Shown: positions 17,988 to 27,585 of the stretch, piece by piece
Layout of the letters: each line of letters begins with the position of its first letter
Numbering within the stretch: the first letter of the stretch is position 1
DNA from: Azospirillum brasilense
GTDB taxonomy: Bacteria > Pseudomonadota > Alphaproteobacteria > Azospirillales > Azospirillaceae
Assembly (NCBI RefSeq): GCF_022023855.1
Contig: NZ_CP059449.1
Location: 1,722,501 to 1,786,500 of the forward strand
Direction: 5' to 3'
DNA length: 64,000 nt
Translations under genes and position numbers: made by a program
Notes under the pieces: model-generated
What the model was told of the DNA's origin: nothing
Databases searched by the model: none
The model's input: the letters and a program-made list of their open reading frames with translations, nothing else

Positions 17988-19295
17988 ATGCCCCGATTGC
18001 TCGCGATTGTCGCTGCGCTGGGCGCCCTTCTGGGGGCGGTCGCCTTGCCGTGCGCCCCGGCGCAGGCCCAGACCACCGCGGCCCTGCCCTTTCCGCCGCC
18101 GGTCCAGGAGCGGGTGTCCGTCCTGAACGCGCGTCTCGGTCTGCATCCCGACAAGACGCGGCTGGTTCTGGAACTCACCGACTCGGTTCCCTTCACCGTG
18201 TCGGTGCACGGCTCCCCCTACCGCGTCGTGGTCGATTTGCCGGACGTAAGCTGGCCGGGCGGCAACACGGTGATGGCGGGCAAGGGCGTGGTCGCCCGCT
18301 ACCGCTTCGAAGGGCGCGACGGCGGCGCTTCCCGCCTCGTGGTGGAAACCGATGGCCCGGCACGGGTGGTCGAGTCCTACCTCATCCCGCCGCGCGACGG
18401 CTTCAAGCCGCGCTTCGTCCTCGACATCGCCCGCACCACCCCGGCGCAGTTCGCCGCCTCCGCCCCGGTCGCAGCCACCACGGCCACGGCGTCGGTGAGC
18501 CGCGAGGCGGCCCGCCCGCCGGCGCGCAAGGACCCCATCGTGCCGGTCGCCGCGGCCCTGCCGCCGCCGGTCCCGCCGCGGGCGGCGCCGGTCCCGGAAA
18601 AGCCGATGGTCGTGGTCGATCCCGGCCATGGCGGCGTCGATCCCGGCGCGGTCGGCGTCGGCGGGGTCTATGAGAAGGACATCACGCTGGCGATGGCGCG
18701 GGAGTTGAAGCGCCAGTTGGAAGGTTCGGGCCGCTACCGGGTGCGGCTGACCCGCGACAAGGACGTGTTCATCCGCCTGCGCGACCGCGTCGCCATCGCG
18801 CGGGAGGCCAACGCCGACCTGTTCCTGTCGCTGCACGCCGACAGCATCGGCTCCGCCAACATGCGCGGCCTGTCCATCTACACCCTGTCCGACCGGGCGT
18901 CCGACCGCGAGGCGGAGATGCTGGCCGCCAAGGAGAACCGGGCCGACGCGCTGGCCGGCATGGACCTGTCCTCCGAGAACGATCTTGTGGCCTCGATCCT
19001 CATCGACCTCGCCCAGCGCGACACGATGAACCACTCCAAGCGCTTTGCCAACATGGCGCTGGAGCATCTCGGCCGCGAGGTCAAGCTGATCCCCAGCAAG
19101 CCGCACCGTCAGGCCGGCTTCGCCGTGCTGACCGCGCCGGACATGCCGTCCGCCCTGGTCGAGATGGGTTATCTGTCGAGCCCCCAGGACGTGAGCCTGC
19201 TGAGCAAGTCGGCCCACCGCGAGAAGCTGGGCCGCGGCATGGTCCGCACCATCGACGCCTATTTCAAGTGGCTGACCGGGGCGCAGAAGAGCTGA
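17988..19295 (+). CDS. N-acetylmuramoyl-L-alanine amidase (AMIN + Amidase_3)
   Basis: The protein has about 435 residues. A signal peptide ends at AQAQ. An AMIN domain (about residues 40-150) probably targets septal wall. A linker rich in Pro and Ala leads to the zinc amidase domain (about 205-430). The zinc and catalytic residues are visible in DPGHGG, VYEKD, LSLHADS and LVEMGYLS. Such AmiC-type amidases cut the peptide stem from glycan and separate daughter cells. I chose the ATG at 17988; upstream in-frame GTG and TTG codons could extend it by three to seven residues. PBP1A follows 251 bp downstream. Confidence 0.92.
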   Translation: MPRLLAIVAALGALLGAVALPCAPAQAQTTAALPFPPPVQERVSVLNARLGLHPDKTRLVLELTDSVPFTVSVHGSPYRVVVDLPDVSWPGGNTVMAGKGVVARYRFEGRDGGASRLVVETDGPARVVESYLIPPRDGFKPRFVLDIARTTPAQFAASAPVAATTATASVSREAARPPARKDPIVPVAAALPPPVPPRAAPVPEKPMVVVDPGHGGVDPGAVGVGGVYEKDITLAMARELKRQLEGSGRYRVRLTRDKDVFIRLRDRVAIAREANADLFLSLHADSIGSANMRGLSIYTLSDRASDREAEMLAAKENRADALAGMDLSSENDLVASILIDLAQRDTMNHSKRFANMALEHLGREVKLIPSKPHRQAGFAVLTAPDMPSALVEMGYLSSPQDVSLLSKSAHREKLGRGMVRTIDAYFKWLTGAQKS

Positions 19296-19546
19296 GAACC
19301 GCTCCGCCGGGCACCGCTGCCCGGCCACAGCCATGCGGGCAAAGGCGGTCGGACATACGCTCTCTCCGGTCACCACTTTCTTGCATGCGCCTTGTGGCCG
19401 TCACATTTTCCTGACATGGCTGCGAGGGAGTCGGACTGCCGCCCCTCGCGGTGTAGGATGCCGCCCATCGGACGGTTCCGCGTCTTCCCGGTCTCTGTCC
19501 CGGACGAAGGCGGCGGGGCCGCCGCCATGCCTGTCTGGGAACCGTC

Positions 19547-22054
19547 ATGCGCTTTATTCTGTCCGCCCTGATGGCCGTCGTGATCCTCGCCCTGGCCGGG
19601 GCGGGGGGGCTGGTCTACATGCTGGACCATTACGATCACGAACTGCCGGACTACACCAAGCTCGCCAACTACGAACCGCCGGTGACCACCCGCGTCCATG
19701 CGGGCGACGGACGCCTGCTGGCGGAGTTCGCGTCGGAAAAGCGCGTGTTCGTCCCCATCGACGCCATGCCGAAGCGCGTGACCAACGCCTTCCTGTCCGC
19801 CGAGGACAAGAACTTCTACGACCACAAGGGCATCGACCCCGTCGGCATTGCCCGCGCCATCCTGACCAACGTGGAGAATCTCGGCCGCGACCGCCGGCCG
19901 ATGGGCGCCTCGACGATCACGCAGCAGGTCGCCAAGAACATGCTGCTGACCAACGAGGTGTCCTTCTCGCGCAAGATCAAGGAGGCGATCCTGGCGGTCC
20001 GCATCGAGCGGGCCTTCAGCAAGGACCGCATCCTCGAGCTGTACCTGAACGAGATATTCCTGGGATACCGCTCCTACGGCGTGGCGGCGGCGGCGCTGAA
20101 CTACTTCAACAAGGCGCTGGACGAGCTGGACATCGAGGAGGCGGCCTATCTGGCGGCCCTGCCCAAGGCGCCCAGCAACTACCACCCGGAACGCCAGCGC
20201 GACGCCGCCATCGCGCGGCGCAACTGGGTGATCGGGCGCATGGCCGAGGACGGGCACATCACCCCGGAAGAGGCCAGGATCGCCCAGTCCAAGCCCTTGG
20301 TCGTGCGTAAGCGCGACGAGCAGGAGTATGTGACGTCGGAGTATTTCGCCGAGGAGGTCCGGCGCGAGCTGGTGAAGCTCTATGGCGAGCAGGCGCTCTA
20401 CGAGGGCGGCCTGTCGGTCCGCGCCTCCATGGACCCGGTGCTCCAGCAGGCGGCGACCAAGGCGCTACGCACCGGGCTGGTGCAGTACGACCGCCGCCAC
20501 GGCTACCGCGGGCCGGTCGGCAAGATGGAGAATTTCGACAACTGGGCGAAGAAGCTCGCCTCCATGGCGCCGCCCGCCGGCTCCGAGGGCTGGCATCTGG
20601 CGGTGGTGCTGAAGGACGACGAGGCGGCGGCGCTCGACATCGGTCTGCCGGACGGCTCGCGTGGCCGGGTGCCGCTGGCCGAGCTGCGCTGGGCGCGGGC
20701 GCAACGCGACGACAACCGGCTCGGCCCGGAGATCCGCCGCCCCTCCGACGTCGCCAAGCTGGGCGACCTGATCCTGGTCGAGGCCGCCGGCAAGGACGAG
20801 AAGGGCAAGGAGCCGCCGGCGGGCACCTACGCGCTGCGGCAGGTCCCGGCGGTGCAGGGCGGTCTGGTCGCGCTCGACCCGCACACCGGCCGCGTGCTCG
20901 CCATGGTCGGCGGCTTCTCCCCGCACATGAGTTCCTTCAACCGCGCCACCCAGGCGATGCGCCAGCCGGGCTCCTCCTTCAAGCCCTTCGTCTATCTGAC
21001 GGCGCTGAACCAGGGCTTCACCCCGTCCTCGCTGGTGATGGACGCCCCGTTCGAATACGACCCGGGTCATGGCCAGCCGATCTGGCGGCCGGAGAACTAC
21101 AGCCACGAGTTCTACGGCCCGACGCCGCTGCGCGCCGGCATCGAGAAGTCGCGGAACGTCATGACCGTCCGTCTGGCCCAGGCCGTCGGCATGGACAAGG
21201 TGAAGGCGCTGGCTGAGAATTTCGGCATCACCGACAACCTCCAGCCCTACCTGCCGATGTCGCTCGGCGCGGGCGAGACGACGGTGCTGCGCCTTGCCAC
21301 CGCCTACGCCATGCTGGCCAACGGCGGCAAGCGGGTCAGCCCGACCTTCATCGACCGGGTGCAGGACCGCAACGGCAAGACCGTCTTCCGCCACGACACG
21401 CGCCCCTGCGCCTCCTGCAATCAGGTGGCCTGGAGCGATGGGCTGACCGTTCCCGCCGTCGCCGACACGCGGGAGCAGGTGAACGACCCGCGCACCGTCT
21501 ACCAGATGGTCTCCATGCTGGAGGGCGTCGTCCAGCGTGGCACGGCGACGAAGCTGCTGTCGCTGGGCAAGCCGTTGGCCGGCAAGACCGGCACGACCAA
21601 CGACAGCCATGACGCGTGGTTCATGGGCTTCTCGCCCGACCTCGTCGTCGGCACCTACATCGGCTTCGACCAGCCGCGCTCGCTGGGCGCCCGCGAAACC
21701 GGCGGCTCGGCGGCGGTTCCGGTGTTCAAGGACGTGATGGAGGTGGCGCTGAAGGACCAGCCGGCTACGCCGTTCCGCGTGCCGCGCGGCCTGCGCCTCG
21801 TCCGCGTCAACCCGGAGAACGGGCGCCTTGCCCAGCCCGGCGAGCGCAAGGCGATCTGGGAAGCCTTCATCCCCGGCACCGAGCCGAACCCCGACCAGCC
21901 GCAGATGGTGCTGGACGGCTCGGCCCACGCCGCGGACGGCGGCTGGACCGGCGGGGTGCCTGGCGGCGATCCGGCGGCCCAGCAGCCGGGTGGCTGGGGC
22001 GCTCCGGCGGCTCCGCCATCGGCGGCGACGGTGGGGACTGGCGGTCTCTACTGA
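19547..22054 (+). CDS. mrcA: Penicillin-binding protein 1A (bifunctional transglycosylase/transpeptidase)
   Basis: The 835-residue class A PBP has an N-terminal membrane anchor, a GT51 glycosyltransferase domain with EDKNFYDHKGID, GASTITQQVAKN and RKIKEAILAVRIE, an OB-like insertion typical of PBP1A, and a transpeptidase domain with the Ser in QPGSSFKPF (SxxK), the SRN motif in EKSRNVMTV, and the KTGTT box. It polymerises and cross-links peptidoglycan. The tail is Gly/Pro/Ala rich and probably disordered. Its position after a septal amidase gene makes a cell-wall pair. A strong terminator follows. Confidence 0.97.
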   Translation: MRFILSALMAVVILALAGAGGLVYMLDHYDHELPDYTKLANYEPPVTTRVHAGDGRLLAEFASEKRVFVPIDAMPKRVTNAFLSAEDKNFYDHKGIDPVGIARAILTNVENLGRDRRPMGASTITQQVAKNMLLTNEVSFSRKIKEAILAVRIERAFSKDRILELYLNEIFLGYRSYGVAAAALNYFNKALDELDIEEAAYLAALPKAPSNYHPERQRDAAIARRNWVIGRMAEDGHITPEEARIAQSKPLVVRKRDEQEYVTSEYFAEEVRRELVKLYGEQALYEGGLSVRASMDPVLQQAATKALRTGLVQYDRRHGYRGPVGKMENFDNWAKKLASMAPPAGSEGWHLAVVLKDDEAAALDIGLPDGSRGRVPLAELRWARAQRDDNRLGPEIRRPSDVAKLGDLILVEAAGKDEKGKEPPAGTYALRQVPAVQGGLVALDPHTGRVLAMVGGFSPHMSSFNRATQAMRQPGSSFKPFVYLTALNQGFTPSSLVMDAPFEYDPGHGQPIWRPENYSHEFYGPTPLRAGIEKSRNVMTVRLAQAVGMDKVKALAENFGITDNLQPYLPMSLGAGETTVLRLATAYAMLANGGKRVSPTFIDRVQDRNGKTVFRHDTRPCASCNQVAWSDGLTVPAVADTREQVNDPRTVYQMVSMLEGVVQRGTATKLLSLGKPLAGKTGTTNDSHDAWFMGFSPDLVVGTYIGFDQPRSLGARETGGSAAVPVFKDVMEVALKDQPATPFRVPRGLRLVRVNPENGRLAQPGERKAIWEAFIPGTEPNPDQPQMVLDGSAHAADGGWTGGVPGGDPAAQQPGGWGAPAAPPSAATVGTGGLY

Positions 22055-22088
22055 CCGGACCGGTTCGACCGGACGGGTTCGACAAGAA

Positions 22089-22130
22089 AAAAGCCCCGCT
22101 TCCCGGTTCGGGAGGCGGGGCTTTTCTTTT
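22089..22130 (+). terminator. Intrinsic terminator after mrcA
   Basis: A 16 bp stem (AAAAGCCCCGCTTCCC with its complement, one G-U pair) and a 5-base loop run into CTTTTCTTTT. It lies 35 bases after the mrcA stop and may serve both convergent units. Confidence 0.9.
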
Positions 22131-22140
22131 GTGCGGAGAT

Positions 22141-23097
22141 TCAAGGCCTCGCGGCGGTGTGGGTGTCCGGGCGGAGCTGGGCGATGGCGTCGGCCGGGGC
22201 CGTGTCGGTAGGGCAGTCGGCCAGCGGGCGCAACCGGTCCTCCATCCGCGCCAGCATCACGCGGACCCCCTCCTGGTTGATGTGCAGGGCATCCACGAAA
22301 TGGGCCTCGTCCTCGACCTCGCGGCGGGTGTCGATGACCGGCACGTCGGGCGGCAGGCGGGTTTTCAGATCCTCGAAGAAGGCGTCGAAGTTGGTCACCT
22401 TCTCGATGTAGCCGGGAAAGAAGGGCGTGATGACCACGGCGACCCGCGTGCCCTTCTCCCGCGCTGTGCCGATGATGCGGTCCAGCGCGTCCCAGTTCGG
22501 CTGGAAGCCCTCCATCCGCTCCGTCGGCGCCTTTGCGAGCTGGGCCTTGAGGAAGGGCGACATGGTGCCGCTTAGCGTCCGGTCGCCGGTCGGGTGCAGC
22601 CCGTCGAAGGCCAGCCGGATCGTCTGGTTGTTGTTGAAGATCAGCGTGTTGAACAGCTTGTTGGAGGCCCACATGGTGGCGTCGACCTGCCGGATGAAGC
22701 CGTCCACCCGCTCCGAGTAGTAGGCCAGCAGCGGCAGGTCGGCGAGCGCCTTGGGATCGTCGACAACGCTCGTCGGCTCGACCAGCAGCAGGCGGGGGGC
22801 GCCGTGCCGGTCCAGGTAATCCTCCCACAGCAGGTCGCCGACCGTGGTGGGGGCGCCGCCCATGCCCAGATTCAGCACCCGGCCGCAGGTCAGCGCCTGC
22901 ACCTCCTCCACCGGGAAGTGGTTGTCGGCGCGGGAGTTGCCCAGGATCACCACGTCGGCGGGCGGCCCGTTGCGGTAGACGGTCATGAAGCGGTCCGACG
23001 ATTGGAGGAGCGTGTCGCCCATCCAGGACGCCACCGCGCGGTCCATGGCGACCACCATGCCCAGGATCAGTCCGACAACGGCCAAAAGGCGGATCAT
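22141..23097 (-). CDS. SGNH-like / DUF1574-type envelope protein paired with MBOAT
   Basis: The 318-residue protein has one N-terminal membrane segment (LLAVVGLILGMVVAM) and an SGNH hydrolase-like fold: DVVILGNSRADNHF supplies the block I Ser position, LNLGMGGAP the glycine block, and DALHINQEGVRVMLARM the terminal Asp-x-x-His block. Proteins like this (AlgJ/AlgX, DltD or DUF1574 types) work with MBOAT acyltransferases to add acetyl groups to exported polysaccharide. The MBOAT gene lies 13 bp upstream on the same strand, which supports this role. The acceptor glycan is unknown. Confidence 0.72.
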   Translation of the reverse strand: MIRLLAVVGLILGMVVAMDRAVASWMGDTLLQSSDRFMTVYRNGPPADVVILGNSRADNHFPVEEVQALTCGRVLNLGMGGAPTTVGDLLWEDYLDRHGAPRLLLVEPTSVVDDPKALADLPLLAYYSERVDGFIRQVDATMWASNKLFNTLIFNNNQTIRLAFDGLHPTGDRTLSGTMSPFLKAQLAKAPTERMEGFQPNWDALDRIIGTAREKGTRVAVVITPFFPGYIEKVTNFDAFFEDLKTRLPPDVPVIDTRREVEDEAHFVDALHINQEGVRVMLARMEDRLRPLADCPTDTAPADAIAQLRPDTHTAARP

Positions 23098-23110
23098 GGT
23101 TCGGGCTCCC

Positions 23111-24550
23111 TCAGAACTGGAAATAGATGAAGGATCGGTTGGCGAAATTGCCGAAGAGCAGGAGCATCAGGATCAGCGTGGCGCAGCCGGCGGAGCGGAC
23201 CACGACGTTCACCCCGGCGTAGCGGCGCCCGGCCCCGAACTCGATCATCGCGTCGATCATCAGCACGACGAGGCCGAACAGGGCGACGCGGACCAGATAG
23301 CTCATCTGCTGCATGCCGCGCGGCAGGCTGAAATCGCCTTCGGCGATGATGCCCAGGATGGTCCGCACGGTGTGCATGTCGTCGGCGCGGAAGGGCAGCC
23401 AGGTCAGCGTGATGAGAAGGAAGACCAGCCCGACCGTCAGCAGCTTGCCCGCCATCAGCGGCGCGCCGCTCAGCCGCAGCGGGCTGCGCTTGGCCAGCCA
23501 GCGCACGCCGTCCTCCGCCGCCATCAGGGTGGCGTGCATGGCGCCCCACAGGACGAAGGTCCAGGCGGCGCCGTGCCACAGGCCGGACACCAGCATCACA
23601 ATGGTCAGGTTGCGGATGCGCAGCCAGTGGGTGCGCCCGCCGCCCATCGGGATGTAGACGTAGTCGCGGAACCATGTGGACAGCGAGATGTGCCAGCGCC
23701 GCCAGAAGTCCTTCATGCCCATGGCGAAGTAGGGGCGGGCGAAGTTCTGGCAGAGCGTGTAGCCGAAGATCTGCGCCAGACCGATGGCGATCAGCGAGTA
23801 GCCGGCGAAGTCGCCGTAGATCTGGAGCGAGAAGCAGATCAGCCCGATGACGTGGTTCAGCGCGTTGAAGAATTCCGGCTGGGCGAAGCGCGCGTCGACC
23901 ACGGCGGCGGCGTTGTCGGCCAGCCCCAGCTTGAGGAAATAGCCCCAGATGATCTTCTCAAGCCCGGCGAAGCGGAAGGCGAAGCTGACGTCGTGGCGGG
24001 GGCCGTTCTGGATCTGGGGCAGCAGGTCGCGCGCCCGGACGATCGGCCCGGCGACGAGCTGCGGGAAGAAGGCGACGAAGGTCGCGTAGCGCAGCAGCGA
24101 CCGCTCCGGCTTCTCCAGATGGCCGAGATAGAGGTCCAGCGTGTAGCTGAGATTCTGGAAGGTGTAGAAGGAAATGCCGACGGGCAGGATGATGGACAGC
24201 GTGCGGTGCCCGACGTCGAGGCCGAGCGAGGCCAGCGCCACCTGCGCGCTGTCGATGAAGAAGTTGAAGTATTTGAAAAAGAACAGGATCGCCAGATTGG
24301 TCGCCACGCTGATCTGCATGAAGATGCGCGCGGTGGCCCGGTTCGGCGCGTCGGCGATGCGCAGGCCGCAATAGAAGTCGAGCAGCGTCGTGCCGGCGAG
24401 CAGCAGGCAGAAGCGGTAATCCCAGAAGCCGTAGAAGATGTAGCTGGACACCAGCAGCAGCGGCGTGAACAGCCGCGTCCTGGCGAGCATCATGAAGCCC
24501 GCCGTGAAGGCCGTGATGAACAGCAGGAACCCCAGGCTGGTGAAGTTCAT
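23111..24550 (-). CDS. MBOAT-family O-acyltransferase (AlgI-like)
   Basis: The 479-residue polytopic membrane protein is of the AlgI/DltB type. Signature segments are FFKYFNFFIDS, LPVGISFYTFQNLSY, DFWRRWHISLSTWFRDYVY and GLWHGAAWTFVLWG, the last holding the conserved catalytic His. These proteins move acyl groups across the inner membrane. No dedicated alginate or teichoic acid genes are nearby, so the target is open; acetylation of capsule or lipopolysaccharide is plausible. The gene opens a two-gene operon with the SGNH-like gene and is divergent from prfB. Confidence 0.9.
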   Translation of the reverse strand: MNFTSLGFLLFITAFTAGFMMLARTRLFTPLLLVSSYIFYGFWDYRFCLLLAGTTLLDFYCGLRIADAPNRATARIFMQISVATNLAILFFFKYFNFFIDSAQVALASLGLDVGHRTLSIILPVGISFYTFQNLSYTLDLYLGHLEKPERSLLRYATFVAFFPQLVAGPIVRARDLLPQIQNGPRHDVSFAFRFAGLEKIIWGYFLKLGLADNAAAVVDARFAQPEFFNALNHVIGLICFSLQIYGDFAGYSLIAIGLAQIFGYTLCQNFARPYFAMGMKDFWRRWHISLSTWFRDYVYIPMGGGRTHWLRIRNLTIVMLVSGLWHGAAWTFVLWGAMHATLMAAEDGVRWLAKRSPLRLSGAPLMAGKLLTVGLVFLLITLTWLPFRADDMHTVRTILGIIAEGDFSLPRGMQQMSYLVRVALFGLVVLMIDAMIEFGAGRRYAGVNVVVRSAGCATLILMLLLFGNFANRSFIYFQF

Positions 24551-24881
24551 CGGGGGGCCACGCTCTTGTTGTTGGGGAAACGGGGGCGCCGACAGCCCGC
24601 GCCCATCGAATGACGGGCACGAACGTTGGTGACGCTATCACGGGGGGCTGCCACTTATTCGCGCCGCGAAAGTGGTTTTGCGGCGCAAAAACGGTTTCAT
24701 CCGAGTGGGTTGGTGGGATGCCCCAGGGACGGGGCGGCGCTCCGGCGGGTTACCGTTCCGGTCTGGTCCAGCGTCGCGGAAGCCGGGGAGGCTGTGGAAT
24801 AAGAGGGTGCAACGTCGCTCCCAACCCGCTACATAAGGGCCAAGACACTGGTTCAACTCTGGCTGACGAGGAGGCACTGCG
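24551..24881. other. Divergent region between MBOAT gene and prfB
   Basis: The 331 bp hold no gene. A 7 bp inverted repeat (GCGCCGC/GCGGCGC, 12-base loop) lies at 24661-24686; no T-run follows it. GCTACATA at 24828-24835, 46 bases before prfB, resembles the -10 consensus GCTANAWC. Confidence 0.5.
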
Positions 24882-26004
24882 ATGCGGGCCGAGATCGAAG
24901 CGGCCGCCGGCGAGATTAGAGAATCGCTGGCGCTGCTGAGGAGGCATCTTTGACTGGGATAACGCGCTGCGTCGTCTCGACGAACTGAACGCCCACGCCG
25001 AAGACCCCAAGCTGTGGGACGACCCGTCCCGCGCGCAGACCATCATGCGCGAGCGCACCCAACTCGAAACCTCGGTGAACGGCTACCGCGCGCTTGAGCG
25101 CGACCTGTCGGACAGCCTGGAGTTGATCGAGATGGGCGAGGCCGAGGGGGACGCGACCGTGGTCGCCGATGCCGAGGCCCAGCTCTACGCGCTGCGCGAC
25201 CGCGCCGCGAAGCTCCAGATCGAGAGCCTGCTCTCGGGCGAGGCGGACGCCAACGACTGCTTCATCGAGGTGAACGCCGGCGCCGGCGGCACGGAGGCCC
25301 AGGATTGGGCGCTGATGCTGATGCGCATGTATCTCCGCTGGGCGGAACAGCACGGCTACAAGACGCAGTGGCTGGAGGAAAGCCCCGGCGAAGAGGCCGG
25401 CATCAAGTCCGCCACCGCGCAGATCAGCGGCCACAACGCCTATGGCTGGCTGAAGACCGAGGCCGGTGTGCACCGTCTGGTGCGCATCAGCCCGTTCGAC
25501 AGCCAGGCCCGCCGCCAGACCAGCTTCGCCGCCGTCTCGGTGTCTCCGGTGATCGACGACAAGATCAACATCGAGATCAACGAGAAGGACTGCCGCATCG
25601 ACACCTTCCGGGCGTCGGGCGCCGGTGGCCAGCACGTCAACAAGACGGACTCGGCGATCCGCATCACCCACCTGCCAACCGGCATCGTGGTGGCCTGCCA
25701 GCAGGAGCGCTCGCAGCACAAGAACCGCGCCAAGGCGTGGGACATGCTGCGTGCCCGCATGTACGAGCGGGAGCTGAAGATCCGCGAGGACGCCGCCGCC
25801 GCGCTCGAGGCGACCAAGAGCGACATCGGCTGGGGGCACCAGATCCGCTCCTACGTCCTGCACCCCTATCAGATGGTGAAGGATCTGCGGACCGAGGTGG
25901 AGACCTCGCAGAGCCAGGCGGTGCTGGACGGCGACCTGGACATGTTCCTGGAAGCCGCGCTGGCCGCGCGCCTGAAGGGGCAGAGCGACGACGCGGCTGC
26001 GTAA
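24882..26004 (+). CDS. prfB: Peptide chain release factor 2, with programmed +1 frameshift
   Basis: The gene is read in two frames. The first, from the ATG at 24882 (after GAGGAGG), has 23 codons and ends at an in-frame TGA at 24951-24953. The shift site is the classic CTT TGA C, with an AGGAGG Shine-Dalgarno-like stimulator 3 bases upstream. Reading continues in the +1 frame from GAC at 24952, giving about 373 residues. The RF2 anticodon-like SPF lies in [11 protein letters not shown] and the GGQ motif in [15 protein letters not shown]2 ends translation at UGA and UAA, and the shift lets it sense its own level. Confidence 0.95.
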
Positions 26005-26028
26005 GTGCGGGTGGGGGCTGAGTCCTTG

Positions 26029-26112
26029 CCCCCACCCCGGCCCTCCCCCGCTGGGCGGGGGAGGGAGTTAAATCCCCTCCCCTGCGATAGCGGGGGAGGG
26101 TTAGGGTGGGGG
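26029..26112. repeat. GC-rich palindromic repeat, subtype A (copy 2)
   Basis: About 84 bp, nearly identical at both ends to the copy at 8086 (CCCCCACCCCGGCCCTCCCC at the left; TAGCGGGGGAGGGTTAGGGT near the right). It lies between prfB and the small peptidoglycan-binding gene. Confidence 0.85.
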
Positions 26113-26196
26113 CAAACCACCCTCCTATTTTTATCCCTTGGGAAGAAACGCGGCCTCTGCGTTGTTGATCTCCGCAACAAGAAACGGAGAGAGACC

Positions 26197-26505
26197 ATGA
26201 ACCGCAGCCTGTTCGCCGCTTTCCTGGCCGCCACGGCCTTCGCAACCCCGGCTTACGCCGCCTGTCCGACCGACAGCATGACGCCGGACATGTATTTCGC
26301 CTATGTCGAGGGCATCCAGAAGACCCTGACCGAGCAGGGCTTCCGTCCCGGCGTGATCGACGGGAAGATCGGTCCCAACACCCGCTCCGCCATCCGCGCC
26401 TACCAGAAGGCCGCGAAGCTCCCGGTGGACGGCTGTCCGACGCAGGAGCTTCTCGACCACATCAACTTCTCCCAGCCGAAGGTCTACGGGCCGGGCAAGC
26501 GGTAA
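26197..26505 (+). CDS. Small secreted peptidoglycan-binding domain protein
   Basis: The 102-residue protein has a signal peptide (SLFAAFLAATAFATPAYA) followed by a single PG_binding_1 repeat: QKTLTEQGFRPGVIDGKIG, then NTRSAIRAYQKAAKLPVDG. Such domains bind peptidoglycan non-catalytically and are usually fused to hydrolases; here the domain stands alone. Two Cys residues (AACPTD and DGCPTQ) could form a disulfide. The ATG at 26197 follows GGAGAG. An upstream in-frame extension to 26005 would translate the palindromic repeat and is unlikely. Confidence 0.82.
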   Translation: MNRSLFAAFLAATAFATPAYAACPTDSMTPDMYFAYVEGIQKTLTEQGFRPGVIDGKIGPNTRSAIRAYQKAAKLPVDGCPTQELLDHINFSQPKVYGPGKR

Positions 26506-26530
26506 AACCTAAGCTCACTTCACGCCAAAC

Positions 26531-27553
26531 TCACTTCACGAAGGTCAGGTCCATCACGGACTTGGCGTCCAGCGCCTTGTCCACCTGGCCTTCGGACTGC
26601 CAGAACTTCACCTGATTGACGATGTCGTCGACCAGCAGCTTGCCCTTCGGCTCGACATAGGGCAGGCCGGCGGCGACGACCTCGGGCTTCTGCTTGGTCG
26701 CCTCCGCGATGATCGCCAGCAGCTCGTCATAGCCGGGTCCCTTCACCACGGCGCCCGAAGCGTCCTTGGCGTTGAAGGCGGCATGATACTCGGCCAGCGC
26801 GGTCAGATAGGCGCCGACGAACTTCTCGGCCAGCGGGCGGCGCTGGGCGACGGTCTTCGGGCTGGTGAAGAGGGCGCCGAGCTGCCACGGCGTCTCGTCG
26901 CCGACCCAGCCCAGGATGGTGCCGGAGCCTTCGGCGGCGAGCTGGCGGGCCACAGTCACCGGGGCGATCACCGCGTCCACTTGACCGCCCTTGAAGGCAG
27001 CGACCATCTTCGGCACGTCCTGCATCGCCACCATGGTCACGTCCTTGACCGTGAAGCCGTGCTTCTGGCCGAGCAGGCCGACCATGTAATGGAAGGTCGA
27101 GCCCACCGTGGTGATGGCGATGCGCTTGCCCTTGAGGTCGGCCGGCTTGGTCAGCCCGGCGTCGTGCGCCGCCTTGGTCGCCACATAGGCGCTGAGCTGG
27201 AAGCCCGGCTCGTCGCGGCTCTGCGCCGCGATCATGGTGACCGCACCCTTGGCAGCGAGGTTGTAGAAGCCCGCCGTCAGGCCGGTGACGCCGAAATCGA
27301 CGTCGCCCGAGGCCACCGCCACCGGCACCTGCTGGGCCGAGGTGAACATCTTCAGATCGACGTCCAGACCTTCCTTCTCGAAATAGCCCTTGGACTTGGC
27401 GATGAAGATCGGGCCGGAGGAGGCCAGCGCCAGCACGCCGATGGAGGTCTTCTCCAGCCCCTGCGCCTCGGCGGCGGGCGTCCCGGCCAGCGCCAGGGCC
27501 GCGGCACCCATTGCACCCAGAACCAAACGGCGGCTCCAACGCACGACGGTCAT
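26531..27553 (-). CDS. ABC transporter substrate-binding protein (NMT1/SsuA type) of the pcs operon
   Basis: The 340-residue protein has a Tat-like signal (SRRLVLGAMGAAALAL) and an NMT1/SsuA periplasmic-binding fold: GPIFIAKSKGYFEKEGLDV near the start, SGDVDFGVTGLTAG, and DLKGKRIAITTVGSTFHYM in the hinge region. The family carries nitrate, sulfonates, taurine and thiamine precursors, and also many small organic anions. It ends an operon that starts with the propionyl-CoA synthase gene, so a C3 acid or related precursor is a reasonable guess but not shown. The ATG at 27553 has GGGAG upstream; 27577 is an alternative. Confidence 0.85.
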   Translation of the reverse strand: MTVVRWSRRLVLGAMGAAALALAGTPAAEAQGLEKTSIGVLALASSGPIFIAKSKGYFEKEGLDVDLKMFTSAQQVPVAVASGDVDFGVTGLTAGFYNLAAKGAVTMIAAQSRDEPGFQLSAYVATKAAHDAGLTKPADLKGKRIAITTVGSTFHYMVGLLGQKHGFTVKDVTMVAMQDVPKMVAAFKGGQVDAVIAPVTVARQLAAEGSGTILGWVGDETPWQLGALFTSPKTVAQRRPLAEKFVGAYLTALAEYHAAFNAKDASGAVVKGPGYDELLAIIAEATKQKPEVVAAGLPYVEPKGKLLVDDIVNQVKFWQSEGQVDKALDAKSVMDLTFVK

Positions 27554-27585
27554 TCTCAATCTCCCATTCTCAATCATCATTTTTC

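Noticed and set aside
24661..24686. Inverted repeat as a terminator for the divergent MBOAT/prfB region
   Set aside because: Neither strand has a T-run and both genes point away from it.
24882..24953. prfB as a frameshifted pseudogene or sequencing error
   Set aside because: The shift site and its Shine-Dalgarno-like stimulator are the conserved programmed form, and both frames are intact.
26005..26196. N-terminal extension of the small peptidoglycan-binding protein through the palindromic repeat
   Set aside because: A clear signal peptide with its own ribosome site starts at 26197, so the open frame upstream is chance.
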